From: Hyphomicrobiales bacterium
GTDB taxonomy: Bacteria > Pseudomonadota > Alphaproteobacteria > Rhizobiales > Kaistiaceae
DNA length: 46,404 nucleotides
NCBI GenBank assembly: GCA_024222895.1
Contig: JAAEOR010000979.1
Location: forward strand, 1-46,404
Reading direction: 5' to 3'
Both the position numbers and the translations under genes were made by a program. The notes beneath the pieces were generated by a model. It was not told where the DNA came from and made no database searches. It was given only the letters and a program-made list of their open reading frames with translations. Below, one piece after another: positions 35,056 through 44,780 of this stretch (position 1 is its first letter; each line of letters opens with the position of its first letter).

Positions 35056-35948
35056 GAAGCCCGATTGGCGATTTCCCGACCACCGCGGTCCGCGTAGCCG
35101 CCGGCCGACCCTGGTGATGTTCCCTTAGCCGCTTTTTGCCCAGGTGAGAATAGGCGCTGGCCGTTGCTGCTGCCCGGTGAACCGCGCTGCGCTTCCTCCG
35201 CCATCCGTCGCACGGACAAATAGCACTCCTCAGCGACCTTCTTGCGGTCCGACTCTTGTCCAAAGGGGATCGGCTCGCCGAAGCTCACAACCGCGTCCAC
35301 CGCGCCACGCTCCACCAGATTGCGGAAATGCCCGATGAAATCCATGTCGCCATACCATGCTAATCCCGGCCGATCCGCTCGGCCGACCGGCACACCCTGG
35401 ATACCGACATAGGTGACCGCCACGGGTTGAACGGTCATATTCTTCATACCCGAGACGGCACCGGCTGCTCCGATCAGGGCACTCCGGAACGGCAGAATCC
35501 GGTTGCCGTCGCCAGTTGTTCCCTCCGGGAAAAGAACCATCACGTCACCATGCACGACTCGCCTTGCAATGGCGTTTGCAGCGTTTCCGGTCTGCGAGCG
35601 GCGGGTACGATCGATGAACACGGTCCGCTGCAGGCGAGCCAGAGTCCCGAGCACCGGCCAGGTGCCGACCTCGGCCTTGGCGATGAAGGAAAGGGGCATG
35701 ACGCTGCCAAGAACGGTGATATCGAGCCAGGATATGTGATTGGCGGTGATCAGTAGCGGAGGTCTCGCCGGCGTCCCCTTGATCGTCACCCGCAGCCCGA
35801 TCATGCGGCGGGCGACCCGTTGCCAGTGACACGGGATGACCCCTGCGATCCGCCAGTTACGCCACGTCGCGACCATCTGCAGGGGCATGAGGACAAGAGT
35901 GTAGGCAAAGAGAACCGATACGACGCCAACCGTGCGCAGTCTGCCCAT
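35052..35948 (-). CDS. plsC: 1-acyl-sn-glycerol-3-phosphate acyltransferase
   Basis: Inner-membrane enzyme of phospholipid synthesis that converts lysophosphatidate to phosphatidate. The 298-residue protein has an N-terminal membrane helix, the acyltransferase HX4D motif (NHISWLD, His71 and Asp76), and FPEGTTG (140-146) for glycerophosphate binding. The C-terminal 45 residues are Ser/Gly/Arg-rich and probably disordered. It starts immediately after the fur stop and overlaps miaB. Confidence 0.93.
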   Translation of the reverse strand: MGRLRTVGVVSVLFAYTLVLMPLQMVATWRNWRIAGVIPCHWQRVARRMIGLRVTIKGTPARPPLLITANHISWLDITVLGSVMPLSFIAKAEVGTWPVLGTLARLQRTVFIDRTRRSQTGNAANAIARRVVHGDVMVLFPEGTTGDGNRILPFRSALIGAAGAVSGMKNMTVQPVAVTYVGIQGVPVGRADRPGLAWYGDMDFIGHFRNLVERGAVDAVVSFGEPIPFGQESDRKKVAEECYLSVRRMAEEAQRGSPGSSNGQRLFSPGQKAAKGTSPGSAGGYADRGGREIANRAS

Positions 35949-36389
35949 CTACTTGTCGCCTTTCCCCCGCGTCACCGGAACGCCGTAGAGTTCCAGTCTG
36001 TGATCGACCAGGCGGAATCCGAGCCGTTCAGCGATCTTTTGCTGGAGTCGCTCGATCTCTTCATCACGAAACTCGATGACTTCACCCGACCGCAGATCGA
36101 TAAGGTGATCGTGATGGATCTCGGGGATCGTTTCGTAGCGGCCGCGTCCTTCGCCAAAGTCGTGCCGGGCAATGACGCCGGCGTCCTCAAACAGTTTAAC
36201 GGTCCGGTAGACTGTTGATATCGAGATCTTCGAATCGACGGCCGAGGCCCGCCGGTAGAGTTCCTCGACATCCGGGTGATCGGTGGCCGAATCGAGGACG
36301 CGCGCGATAACGCGGCGCTGCCCGGTCATCCGCAACCCTTTGGCGGCGCAAGATTCCTCAAGAGTGATGATCTTACTCTCTCCGGCCAC
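35949..36389 (-). CDS. fur: Fur-family metalloregulator (Fur/Mur type)
   Basis: The 146-residue repressor has the winged helix with LRMTGQRRVIARVL and ISISTVYRTVKLFEDAGVI, and the metal-site cluster HHDH (92-95). The CxxC zinc pair of classical Fur is absent: the corresponding positions are Asp98 and Ser101, and the only cysteine is Cys14. This agrees with Alphaproteobacterial Fur/Mur proteins, which often sense manganese or have altered iron roles. The N-terminus MAGESKIITLEESC is typical of this clade. It sits between rimI and plsC. Whether it senses Fe or Mn cannot be read here. Confidence 0.9.
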   Translation of the reverse strand: MAGESKIITLEESCAAKGLRMTGQRRVIARVLDSATDHPDVEELYRRASAVDSKISISTVYRTVKLFEDAGVIARHDFGEGRGRYETIPEIHHDHLIDLRSGEVIEFRDEEIERLQQKIAERLGFRLVDHRLELYGVPVTRGKGDK

Positions 36390-36413
36390 GTCGCAGTTCT
36401 TCCCTTCCGGCGA

Positions 36414-36902
36414 TTAACGGAGCCTCAGCCGCATGACAAGAGCGGTCGCGGCCGGACCGTCACGGTGATAATAGTACCCCTTCCGCTCGCCGACGACCTC
36501 GAATCCCAGCGTCTGATACAGATGGACGGCCGGCTGGTTGTCGCGATCGACCTCAAGGAAGCAGGATTCGACCCCTTCCCGATAGAGTTGTCGCAATGCC
36601 TCGTCCATCAGAAACCGACCGAGTCCGCGCCCTTGTCTGGCAGTCCGCACGGCGATGGTCAGCACCTCCGCCTCGGCGACCGCCACGCGGAGAAGAACAA
36701 AACCCAGCATTCGCGCCGGCCAGACGAAGCCATCGCGACGCAGGCCCAGGCCGAAAACCGCCGAGTCGGATGTCATTGCTGCAAATTCGTCGGCCGACCA
36801 GGCGCGGACAAACGTGTCGGCGTGGATCTCGGCCAGCGTCTCGGCATCGGCGACCTCTAGCGGCATAACAACGCTGCGCGGCCAATTAGGGATCTCCATC
36901 AT
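36414..36902 (-). CDS. rimI: ribosomal-protein-alanine N-acetyltransferase
   Basis: GNAT acetyltransferase of 162 residues. The acetyl-CoA loop is VRTARQGRGLGRFLMDEAL (the Q/RxxGxG/A motif), followed by FLEVDRDNQPAVHLYQTLGF, characteristic of RimI. ATG 36902 shares a base with the tsaB stop (TGATG). The tsaB-rimI pairing is widespread. In E. coli RimI acetylates S18; substrates here are not shown. Some RimI homologues have broader targets. Confidence 0.92.
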   Translation of the reverse strand: MMEIPNWPRSVVMPLEVADAETLAEIHADTFVRAWSADEFAAMTSDSAVFGLGLRRDGFVWPARMLGFVLLRVAVAEAEVLTIAVRTARQGRGLGRFLMDEALRQLYREGVESCFLEVDRDNQPAVHLYQTLGFEVVGERKGYYYHRDGPAATALVMRLRLR

Positions 36903-37564
36903 CAACCGGCGAGCGTCGCCGCGCCCTGTGGTTTCGCGTCAGGCGGTCTGAGGTAGAGCGGCGCCGGCGCCTCTGGTGGCACCGGGGCGGTCCTTGCAAG
37001 CCGCATAACTGCACCGATTTCCGGTGCAGTGTCTGCATGGGCCACCGGGCTTGTCGCACCGGCCTCGGCGATCACGGAGGCTGCACCGGAGCCAGCCACA
37101 ACCGTATCCGCGGTGACCAATGGAACGACGTCCGTTGCCGGGCCTATTCGGGGGTCAGTCATCGGAACACCAAGGCGATCGAAGAGCTGATAATATACCT
37201 CTGCACGCCGGGCTGCGAGGGTTGCAAGGACCGGCCTAGGTCCTGTCAGGATCCGCGCCCGCTCGGCAAGGGCGTCAAGGGTACCGACCCCGACCAGCGA
37301 ACAGCCAAGCACCAGAGCCAGCCCCCGCGCCGCCGCGATCCCGACCCGCAGCCCGGTAAACGAACCTGGCCCGGTGGTGACGGCGATACGGCCGAGTTCA
37401 CCGAAGCTCAGCGGCGCCGCGCCCATAACGTCCGCCACCATCGGCAGGAGTTTCTCGGCATGGCCGCGGCCGATCGTTTCCGAAAGGAGAATCGGAGGCG
37501 CGCCGGTTCGATCAAGGCCGACCGAGCAGCGCTCACACGTCGTATCGATGGCAAGCAGATGCAT
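36902..37564 (-). CDS. tsaB: tRNA t6A biosynthesis protein TsaB
   Basis: Partner of TsaD in making threonylcarbamoyl-adenosine 37 of tRNA. The 220-residue ASKHA-fold protein opens with MHLLAIDTTCERCSVGL, followed by HAEKLLPMV and the TGPGSFTGLRVGIAAARGLAL core, all diagnostic. ATG 37564 is chosen. An in-frame start at 37639 would add 25 residues unlike any TsaB and would run into the dispersed repeat. The segment between nfuA and this gene consists mostly of that repeat, so the tsaB promoter is either within it or upstream of nfuA. Confidence 0.95.
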   Translation of the reverse strand: MHLLAIDTTCERCSVGLDRTGAPPILLSETIGRGHAEKLLPMVADVMGAAPLSFGELGRIAVTTGPGSFTGLRVGIAAARGLALVLGCSLVGVGTLDALAERARILTGPRPVLATLAARRAEVYYQLFDRLGVPMTDPRIGPATDVVPLVTADTVVAGSGAASVIAEAGATSPVAHADTAPEIGAVMRLARTAPVPPEAPAPLYLRPPDAKPQGAATLAG

Positions 37565-37632
37565 GGTCGGTGCCGTGGCCTTGTCCAGTCTCGAATACGC
37601 GTGACGAATGTCGCCGGCCTCGTGGTCCGACT

Positions 37633-37793
37633 CCGACATTTGCTACCGTCCTGCAGCACCCGCCCGAGCAAATCTCGGGGTCATCAGGACCACTAGCACT
37701 AGCGACTATCTAATCGTAGCGGAGCTTTTTGAATTTGACATTTGAGCAGGAGCCTGGCCGCGAGCGGGCCTCAAATGTCGAATTCGCTCCACT
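37633..37793 (+). repeat. full copy 2 of the multiply palindromic dispersed repeat
   Basis: It carries the same left element as copy 1 (CCGACATTTGC, 37633-37643), the same CTGCAGCACCCGCCCG spacer, and the second hairpin (GAATTTGACATTTGAG near 37731, TCAAATGTCGAATTCGCTCC at 37771-37790). Between the modules it differs from copy 1 and is about 12 bp longer. The outer pairing of module 1 is weakened here (GCAAATCTCGG). It fills most of the gap between nfuA and tsaB and lies in the same orientation as copy 1. Confidence 0.85.
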
Positions 37794-37809
37794 CGGCGGA
37801 AGCGACCGT

Positions 37810-38370
37810 TCAGGCCATCTGTTCGCGGATTTCCCGAACCTCCGGCACAAAGTGCCGCAGAAGGTTCTCGATCCCGTGTTTCAGCGTGGCGGTCGAGGAG
37901 GGGCAACCGGCACAGGCGCCGCGCATCGTCAGAAACACGACTCCGTCCCTGAAACCCTGGAAGATGATGTCGCCACCATCCTGGGCCACTGCCGGGCGCA
38001 CGCGGGTCTCAATCAACTCCTTGATCGTGGCGACCGTGTCGGCGTCCGCCTCGTCGAAAAATTCATCCTCGGTGGCCGCGGGCGGCTGCCGGTCAAGCAC
38101 CGGCTGCCCGGAGAGGAAATGCTCCATGATCGCGCCGAGAACGGCAGGTTTCAGGTGCTGCCACTCGGTGCCGTCGCGGGTGACGGTAATGAAATCACTG
38201 CCGAGGAACACCGCTGAGACACCTTCCACCGCGAAGAGCCGGGTCGCCAGCGGTGAAGTCTCAGCCTCATCGGCATTGCGAAACTCGGCGTTTTCGTCGC
38301 CAAGAACGATGCGGCCCGGCAGGAATTTGAGCGAGGCGGGGTTGGGCGTGGTTTCGGTCTGGATGAACAT
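37810..38370 (-). CDS. nfuA: NifU-like Fe-S carrier (NfuA type)
   Basis: Iron-sulfur cluster scaffold/carrier of 186 residues. The N-terminal Nfu_N domain begins MFIQTETTPNPASLKFLPGR. The C-terminal NifU domain has the CxxC cluster site in RGACAGCPSS (Cys153, Cys156). This two-domain arrangement is the normal Alphaproteobacterial form. It lies between a uspA-type gene and the repeat before tsaB. Some genomes have exactly this order. Confidence 0.95.
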   Translation of the reverse strand: MFIQTETTPNPASLKFLPGRIVLGDENAEFRNADEAETSPLATRLFAVEGVSAVFLGSDFITVTRDGTEWQHLKPAVLGAIMEHFLSGQPVLDRQPPAATEDEFFDEADADTVATIKELIETRVRPAVAQDGGDIIFQGFRDGVVFLTMRGACAGCPSSTATLKHGIENLLRHFVPEVREIREQMA

Positions 38371-38468
38371 GATCGGCGCCTTTCAAGGGGGCGTGGTCAA
38401 CGCCCCACATCTAATCGCGGCGGTCGCAGAGATCAACAGAACGGCATCGTTTACTGCTTGCCTGCAGA

Positions 38469-38963
38469 CTACGCTACCGCGGCGACGGTCTCGTCGTCGA
38501 GATGTCCGGGAACGACTGTGATAGGCACCGGAAACGTCGCGGCTGCCTTGCCGACCAGTGCAGACACCAGCGGCCCTGGGCCCTCGCTGTCGATACCAGC
38601 CGCAAGCACCAGAATCGCTATGTCCTCGTCTTCTTCGATAAGCCGGATGATTTCATCGGCCCGGCCACCTTCGCGGATGACCACCTGCGACTCGATGCCG
38701 GTCTTTGCACGAACCAGATCAGCAGCCTTGCCGAGGGCGGTTTCCGCCGTCTCCATCGCCTCGGCCCGCATGATGTTCTCAACCCCGACCCATTGGCTGA
38801 ACTCGCTCGGCGCGATGACATAGAGGATAACCAGCGCGCCACTGGTGTGGAGTGCCCGTTGGCCGGCGAAGAGCAGCGCGCGCGTGCATTCGGGAGTATC
38901 GTCAACGACGGCCAGGAACTTGCGTCGGTGGCCTTCAACCCGACTCTTGCGTTGAGATGCCAT
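38469..38963 (-). CDS. universal stress protein UspA family
   Basis: The 164-residue single-domain Usp protein has FLAVVDDTPECTRALLFAGQ at the start and the ILVLAAGIDSEGPGPLVSAL region where ATP-binding members have their glycine loop, then PVPITVVPGHL. The loop is partly conserved (G-x-G-x-LVS), so nucleotide binding is possible. It is not similar enough to the TRAP-linked Usp at 5603 to suggest recent duplication. It is located between trpS and nfuA. Confidence 0.88.
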   Translation of the reverse strand: MASQRKSRVEGHRRKFLAVVDDTPECTRALLFAGQRALHTSGALVILYVIAPSEFSQWVGVENIMRAEAMETAETALGKAADLVRAKTGIESQVVIREGGRADEIIRLIEEDEDIAILVLAAGIDSEGPGPLVSALVGKAAATFPVPITVVPGHLDDETVAAVA

Positions 38964-39043
38964 GGGTCAATGCTGCCACAGGACGGACGGTTTCGCGAAT
39001 GGCAATTCGCCGCCCCGGATCGCTGACGTGCAGGTTTCAGCCG

Positions 39044-40090
39044 CTATGCCGATCGGCCACGGACAAAACCAACGACATCCTTGACGCTGTCGATGGTGTC
39101 CTGGGCAATCGATCGAGCCCGTTCCGCACCATCGGCAAGCACGGAATCGATATGGGCGGGATCCGCAAGCAGGCGCCGCATTTCTTCGGCAATCGGCGCC
39201 ATTCTGGCCACGGCCAGTTCCGCCAATGCCAGCTTGAACGCGGAGAACTGAGAGCCGCCATGGTCGCGCAACACGTCTGCCTTGCCGGTTTCGGCAAGGG
39301 CGGCGTAGATACCGACAAGATTGTCGGCCTCTGCCCGGCCCTTCAGGCCGTCGACGTCGGAAGGCAGCGGTTCCGGATCGGTCCTGGCCTTGCGAACCTT
39401 GAGCGCGATGGCGTCGGCATCGTCGGTAAGCGTGATGCGCGAATAGTCCGACGGATCGGATTTGGACATTTTCTTGGTGCCATCGCGAAGCGACATGATC
39501 CGGGTCGCCGGCCCGGTGATGAGCGGTTCCGTCAGTGGAAAGAATGCATCGCCGAAACCGTGGTCAGCGATGGACTTGCCATAGTCGTGATTGAACTTGG
39601 CGGCAATGTCGCGGGCGAGTTCCAGATGCTGTTTCTGGTCCTCGCCGACCGGGACGTGGGTGGCCCGGTAAACGAGGATGTCGGACGCCATCAGGGTCGG
39701 ATAGGCGAACAGTCCAACGCTGGCGTTTTCGCGATACTTGCCGGCTTTCTCCTTGAACTGGGTCATGCGGTTGAGCCAGCCCATTCGCGCCACGCAATTG
39801 AAGATCCAGGCGAGTTCTGCATGGGCAGCCACCTGGCTTTGATTGAAGACAATATGAGCCTGCGGATCGATGCCGGCAGCGATAAAGGCGGCCGTGACCT
39901 CGCGGGTGTTGTGCGCCAGCTCCGCCGGATCCTGCCAGACGGTAATCGCATGCATGTCGACGACGCAGTAGATGCAGTTGTGGGTCTTCTGCATCTCGAC
40001 GAAGCGCGTGATGGCGCCAAGGTAGTTGCCGAGGTGGAGGTTGCCGGTTGGCTGGACCCCCGAAAATACGCGCGAAGCAAATCTTGTCAT
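39044..40090 (-). CDS. trpS: tryptophanyl-tRNA synthetase
   Basis: Class I aminoacyl-tRNA synthetase of 348 residues. The HIGH-like motif is HLGN (19-22) in [15 protein letters not shown] and the KMSKS motif is present as [12 protein letters not shown] 40090 ([11 protein letters not shown]) is used because the family starts here; longer in-frame starts (40108, 40186) add unrelated residues and would run toward murJ. It follows murJ by about 60 bp, the usual order. Confidence 0.97.
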   Translation of the reverse strand: MTRFASRVFSGVQPTGNLHLGNYLGAITRFVEMQKTHNCIYCVVDMHAITVWQDPAELAHNTREVTAAFIAAGIDPQAHIVFNQSQVAAHAELAWIFNCVARMGWLNRMTQFKEKAGKYRENASVGLFAYPTLMASDILVYRATHVPVGEDQKQHLELARDIAAKFNHDYGKSIADHGFGDAFFPLTEPLITGPATRIMSLRDGTKKMSKSDPSDYSRITLTDDADAIALKVRKARTDPEPLPSDVDGLKGRAEADNLVGIYAALAETGKADVLRDHGGSQFSAFKLALAELAVARMAPIAEEMRRLLADPAHIDSVLADGAERARSIAQDTIDSVKDVVGFVRGRSA

Positions 40091-40151
40091 GGGTGCGGGC
40101 TCTTGCATGAATTTGCGCCGCGAACGGCGACGGGCAGACGATCTGGCGGCT

Positions 40152-41711
40152 TCAGGGGCGGTCGCGCAGCTTGGCAAGCGCACCACTGAGGTTCACCGCA
40201 CCGGTCAATTGGCAGAAGACACCGAAGACGACAACCCCGCCGACGACCAGAGTGGCGACCGCCAGGGCCCGCAGCACGAAAGCCGGCGACGACATCAAGG
40301 GCGCAATCAGCTGCTGGGCAAACACCAGGCAGATCCCCATCAACACCGCCGCCAACGCGATCAGCGGCAGCCGCCGTCTCGCTGCGGGATCGAAAGTGAA
40401 CTGGCCCCGACGCCACAGCGTGCCGGCCAGGAGCATGGTGTTGATCCAGGCGGCCACCGTCGTCGCCAGGGCAATGCCAACATGTCGGAGGAACGGGAAA
40501 AGTGCCAATGACAAGACGACATTGACGACCATCGCAACCGCAGCGAACCACATCGGTGTTTTGGTGTTTTCACGGGCAAAGAAGCCGGGAGAGAACACCT
40601 TGATCAGAACGAATGCCGGCAATCCGAAAGAGAACGCCGCTAGCGCCGCGGCAGTCTCCGCCGTGGCGGTCTCGTCAAAATTACCCCGCTGGAACAGGAC
40701 GTCGATAAGCGGTTCGGCCATCACCAGCAGCGCGATTGCCGAGGGCAAGGTCAGCGCCATCGCCATCTCGAGCGCCCGATTCTGGACGTGCAATGCGACC
40801 GCCTCTCGCCCGGCGCGCAGCTGTTTCGACAGGTCCGGCAACAACACCACCCCAATAGCAATTCCGACCACCCCGAGAGGAAGCTGATAGAGTCGGTCGG
40901 CGTAGTAGAGGTAGGAGACAAAGCCTTCGCCCAGAGAGGCGATCATCGTGCCGATCACGATATTGATCTGGACTGTGCCGGATGCGATCACTCCGGGAAT
41001 CCCCAGCGTGATCAATCGCTTGACGCCGGGTGTCAGCCGTGGACGGCGTAGCGGCAGGAGTGTGCCGATCCGGCCAGCGGCAACCATAACCAGAGCCAGT
41101 TGAGCAACGCCGCCGATCAGCACGGCGACCGCCAGGGCGGTCCCGGCGACGGGTTCCCCGGCCCAATCCATCCACAGAACAAACAGAAGAACAATGATGA
41201 AGACGACGTTGAGCAGCGCCGGCGCGAATGCGGCCGCGGCGAAGCGGCCACGGGCGTTGAGCACGCCGCTGTAAAAAGCGAGCAGCGAGACCAGAACCAG
41301 ATATGGAAATGCGACGCGGGTCAGGAAGACGGTCAGGTCGAACTTTTCCGGGTCGTCGAGAAATCCCGGTGCAAAGACCAGCAACAAAAGTGGCATGGCG
41401 ACTTCGGCCAGTGCGGTGACAATCAGTAGCGCCGCCAGAAGCGCACTCAACGATTCGCTGCCAAAACGGCGAGCCGACTGCTCCCCCTCGCCCTCAAGCC
41501 TGCGGGCGAAGAGCGGAACGAAAGCCGGGTTGAAAGCGCCTTCGGCGAACAAACGTCGAAACAGATTGGGAATGCGGAAGGCGACGAAAAAAGCGTCGGA
41601 AATCCAGCCCGCACCGAGTGTCGCGGCTATGAGGATGTCCCGGACGAAGCCAAGCACCCGGCTGACGGAGGTTGCCCCGCCGACCGTTGCGAAGTTTCTC
41701 AGCAGCGACAT
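40152..41711 (-). CDS. murJ: lipid II flippase MurJ
   Basis: The 519-residue polytopic membrane protein of the MOP superfamily translocates lipid II for peptidoglycan synthesis. About 14 helices are present. The N-terminus [27 protein letters not shown] and the [27 protein letters not shown] segment are family signatures. Essential arginines in RIPNLFRR are present. It lies 91 bp after glnD. Confidence 0.96.
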   Translation of the reverse strand: MSLLRNFATVGGATSVSRVLGFVRDILIAATLGAGWISDAFFVAFRIPNLFRRLFAEGAFNPAFVPLFARRLEGEGEQSARRFGSESLSALLAALLIVTALAEVAMPLLLLVFAPGFLDDPEKFDLTVFLTRVAFPYLVLVSLLAFYSGVLNARGRFAAAAFAPALLNVVFIIVLLFVLWMDWAGEPVAGTALAVAVLIGGVAQLALVMVAAGRIGTLLPLRRPRLTPGVKRLITLGIPGVIASGTVQINIVIGTMIASLGEGFVSYLYYADRLYQLPLGVVGIAIGVVLLPDLSKQLRAGREAVALHVQNRALEMAMALTLPSAIALLVMAEPLIDVLFQRGNFDETATAETAAALAAFSFGLPAFVLIKVFSPGFFARENTKTPMWFAAVAMVVNVVLSLALFPFLRHVGIALATTVAAWINTMLLAGTLWRRGQFTFDPAARRRLPLIALAAVLMGICLVFAQQLIAPLMSSPAFVLRALAVATLVVGGVVVFGVFCQLTGAVNLSGALAKLRDRP

Positions 41712-41802
41712 GGCGACAATAGATCTCGGGCGCTGTCCGCGGCGTCACTCGGTGATCGTGGCGGGACACACGGTAGCCGGGCCATCGCCGCCGCCGAATG
41801 AG

Positions 41803-44595
41803 TCATGCAACTTCCTTGCGCTTGGTGGAACGCGGCTCGCGGCTGCTCGCGTCGTTGTCGAACGCGGCCTTCAGCTTCCGGCGGATGGCGGCCTGGCGGT
41901 TGGCATTGGTGACCTTCAATCCGGTGAGGTCAGTCACATAGAACACGTCGACGACCCGTTCGCCGAACGTTGATACCAGCGCGGATGCGATGTTCAGGTT
42001 GAGATCCGACATTGCCCGGGTCAGCCGGAACAGGAGTCCGGGCCGATCGATGCCGGAGGCCTCGATCACTGTGAGCAGGTTGGACAGGTCGTTGTCAATG
42101 ACAATGGTCGTTTCCAGCGAGAAAGCCTTCAAGCGACCCTTCCGTTGCTCCTTGCGTTCTATCTGTTCAGGCAGACGCGCGGTACCGGCAAGCGCATCCT
42201 CGATCAGCTTGCCAACCCGTGCGGCGCGGCGTTGTTCGTCCATCTCCTCCTCGAACGCGCGACCGATGAAGATCGAATCGAGCGCCTGGCCGTCGGTGGT
42301 CGTGTAAATCTGGGCGTCGACGATGTTGGCGCCGGCAATCGAACAGGCGCCGGCAATCACCGACAACAGCCGCGGATGATCCGGGGCAAAGACAATGATC
42401 TCGGTGACCGCCTGAAAAGTGTGGGTCGTCACCTCGGTGGCGAGGCTACGTTTCGCCTTGTCGGCCCCGCGGATTAAGTTGGCATGGGCGATCTTGTGCG
42501 GCAGATCGACCCGCAGCCAGTAGGCCGGATAGTGGCGGCGCAGATAGGCGTCGCGTTCGCGCTTGGGCCAATCGTCCAGTGCCTCGCCAAGCTCCTGCTT
42601 GGCCCGTGCTACGCGTTCGTCGCGGCTCACCTGGCTGTGGCCTCCGGTCAGCACCGGCTCGGTCTCGTAGTACAGGGTGCGAAGGAGCTGTCCCTTCCAG
42701 CCGTTCCAGACTCCCGGACCGACAGCCTTGATGTCGGCAACGGTAAGAATCAGCAGCATTTTCAGCCGTTCCAGGCTCTGGACCGTGGCGGCGAAATCGA
42801 GAATGGTCTTGCGGTCGTTGAGATCACGTGACTGTGCGGTCATGCTCATCAGGAGATGGTGTTCGATCAGCCAGACAACCGTGGCGGTCTGGGTTGCCGT
42901 CAGGCCCAGCCGGGGGCACAAGCGCTTGGCGATCCGCGCACCGGCGATCGAATGGTCCTCGGGACGCCCCTTGGCGATATCGTGCAGAAACACCGCCACG
43001 TAGAGGACAACGCGGTCCTTCAGACGGGAGACAATCTCGTCGGCGAGCGGATGGGCATCGGCGGCCTCACCGCGTTCGATCTCGGCCAGGAAGCCGATCG
43101 ATCGGATCAGATGCTCGTCGACCGTATAGTGGTGGTACATGGAAAACTGCATCATCGCGACAACCTTGCCGAAGTCGGGAATGAAGCGACCGAGAACGCC
43201 CGTCTCGTTCATCCGACGCAGGACCACCTCCGGCTGATTGCGCGACGTCACGATTTCTAGGAACAGCTGGTTGGCCTCGGCGTTGTCCCGCAGGGCCCCA
43301 TCGATAAGGCGAAGCGACCGGGCGATCTCCTGCATGACATCCGGGTGGAAGGCGAGATCATACTTGTCGGCAATGTGAAAGATGCGGATCAGGTTGACGG
43401 GATCCCGCTTGAACAGGTCATCACGCGCCGCGTTGATTCGATTGTTCTCGACAACAAAGTCGGTTGACCCTGGAATCTTGCGCCGGCGGCGCCGGCCGAG
43501 TCCGAGAAATCGATTGAGCGTCGGCATCGGCTTGCCATGATGCTCCTCAAGCGCCGCACAGAAAATGCGCGTGAGGTCACCCACCTCCTTTGCCACCAGG
43601 AAGTAGTGCTTCATGAACCGCTCGACGTCCTTCAGCCCGGGATGGGCCGTGTAACCGAGTCGAACGGCCATTTCCCGCTGCAGGTCGAACGACAACCGTT
43701 CTTCCGCCCGGCCAGCCAGAAAATGAAGGTGGCAACGGACGGCCCATAGAAAGTCTTCCGACTTGCGAAAGCGGGCGAGCTCGGCCCGGGTGAAGACGCC
43801 GGCCTTTACCAGGGCCTCGTTCGAGGTCACCCGGAAAAAATATTTGGCGATCCAGAACAGCGTGTGGAGGTCGCGCAGGCCGCCCTTGCCCTCTTTCACG
43901 TTGGGCTCGACGACATAGCGTGAAGCACCTTGGGCCTGGTGGCGTTCGTCCCGTTCGGCAAGTTTGGCGGCTATGTATTCCGGCCCCGTTCCCTTGACGA
44001 CTTCCTTGTCGAACCGCTCGACAAGCTCCTCATAGAGCTGCTTTTCGCCTTGCAGATAACGGGCCTCCAGCACGGAAGTGCGGATGGTCATGTCGGATCG
44101 CGACAGGCGAATGCACTCCGCCACGCTGCGGGTCGCGTGACCAACCTTCAGACCGAGATCCCACAGAATGTACAGGATGAATTCAACGACACTCTCTCCC
44201 CATGGCGTCTGCTTGTAGGGGAGGAGAAAAAGCAGATCGACGTCCGACCCTGGCGCAAGGGTGCCGCGTCCGTATCCTCCGACCGCGACGATCGCCATAC
44301 GTTCGCCCGACGTGGGGTTCTCCACCGGATAGACGTGACGGGTGGCAAATTCGTGAACAATCCGGATCAGGCTGTCCTGGAGACGGCAAAGTCGCCGCGC
44401 ACACAAGGTCCCTTTTCCGTCGCGGCTTAGTCGGCTTTCCGCCTCGGCACGCCCCATAGCCAATGCGTCCTTGAGAAGCGCGACCATGCGGGCGCGCGCC
44501 TCCGGCGGCAGGTCGCCGGGAACGGGGCCGGCACATGCAGCAAGGGCCTCGGCCAGGGCTTCCTCATCGATGACGGCATCGGCGGAACTGCTCAT
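41803..44595 (-). CDS. glnD: bifunctional PII uridylyltransferase/uridylyl-removing enzyme
   Basis: Nitrogen sensor of 930 residues that adds or removes UMP on PII proteins according to glutamine. The nucleotidyltransferase domain has [12 protein letters not shown], followed by the GlnD-specific helical domain. The HD domain is [17 protein letters not shown], and two ACT domains ([40 protein letters not shown]) bind glutamine. ATG 44595 follows GGAAAG; an upstream in-frame TTG (44673) is less likely. The murJ order is conserved. Confidence 0.97.
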   Translation of the reverse strand: MSSSADAVIDEEALAEALAACAGPVPGDLPPEARARMVALLKDALAMGRAEAESRLSRDGKGTLCARRLCRLQDSLIRIVHEFATRHVYPVENPTSGERMAIVAVGGYGRGTLAPGSDVDLLFLLPYKQTPWGESVVEFILYILWDLGLKVGHATRSVAECIRLSRSDMTIRTSVLEARYLQGEKQLYEELVERFDKEVVKGTGPEYIAAKLAERDERHQAQGASRYVVEPNVKEGKGGLRDLHTLFWIAKYFFRVTSNEALVKAGVFTRAELARFRKSEDFLWAVRCHLHFLAGRAEERLSFDLQREMAVRLGYTAHPGLKDVERFMKHYFLVAKEVGDLTRIFCAALEEHHGKPMPTLNRFLGLGRRRRRKIPGSTDFVVENNRINAARDDLFKRDPVNLIRIFHIADKYDLAFHPDVMQEIARSLRLIDGALRDNAEANQLFLEIVTSRNQPEVVLRRMNETGVLGRFIPDFGKVVAMMQFSMYHHYTVDEHLIRSIGFLAEIERGEAADAHPLADEIVSRLKDRVVLYVAVFLHDIAKGRPEDHSIAGARIAKRLCPRLGLTATQTATVVWLIEHHLLMSMTAQSRDLNDRKTILDFAATVQSLERLKMLLILTVADIKAVGPGVWNGWKGQLLRTLYYETEPVLTGGHSQVSRDERVARAKQELGEALDDWPKRERDAYLRRHYPAYWLRVDLPHKIAHANLIRGADKAKRSLATEVTTHTFQAVTEIIVFAPDHPRLLSVIAGACSIAGANIVDAQIYTTTDGQALDSIFIGRAFEEEMDEQRRAARVGKLIEDALAGTARLPEQIERKEQRKGRLKAFSLETTIVIDNDLSNLLTVIEASGIDRPGLLFRLTRAMSDLNLNIASALVSTFGERVVDVFYVTDLTGLKVTNANRQAAIRRKLKAAFDNDASSREPRSTKRKEVA

Positions 44596-44744
44596 CTCGG
44601 TCTTTCCGGGCGCTGGTTTCGCGGCGGACCCTATCCGTTTGTCCGTCCGTGCGCCATCGGCGGTCAGCGGCAAACGGTCAGTCCCGCGGCCGTTTCATCT
44701 ACCGGACAGCGGCGATCGCACCAAGCATTGTCCGACTGTGCGCC

Positions 44745-44780
44745 GACATTTGCCGAACCGTTCCGACGCGAGGAAATGTC
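44745..44780 (-). repeat. hairpin after abgT, possible diverged repeat module
   Basis: GACATTTGCC (44745-44754) pairs with GGAAATGTC (44772-44780), 9 bp with one bulge, and overlaps the abgT stop codon. The arms share the GACATTT core and the CCGACATTTGC left end with module 1 of the dispersed repeat. There is no T-run, so it is a weak terminator at best. Relation to the repeat is uncertain. Confidence 0.4.

Noticed and set aside
38852-40189. A 445-codon plus-strand open frame.
   Set aside because: It lies antisense to trpS and the Usp gene; the residue composition is of shadow-frame type and no motif is recognisable.
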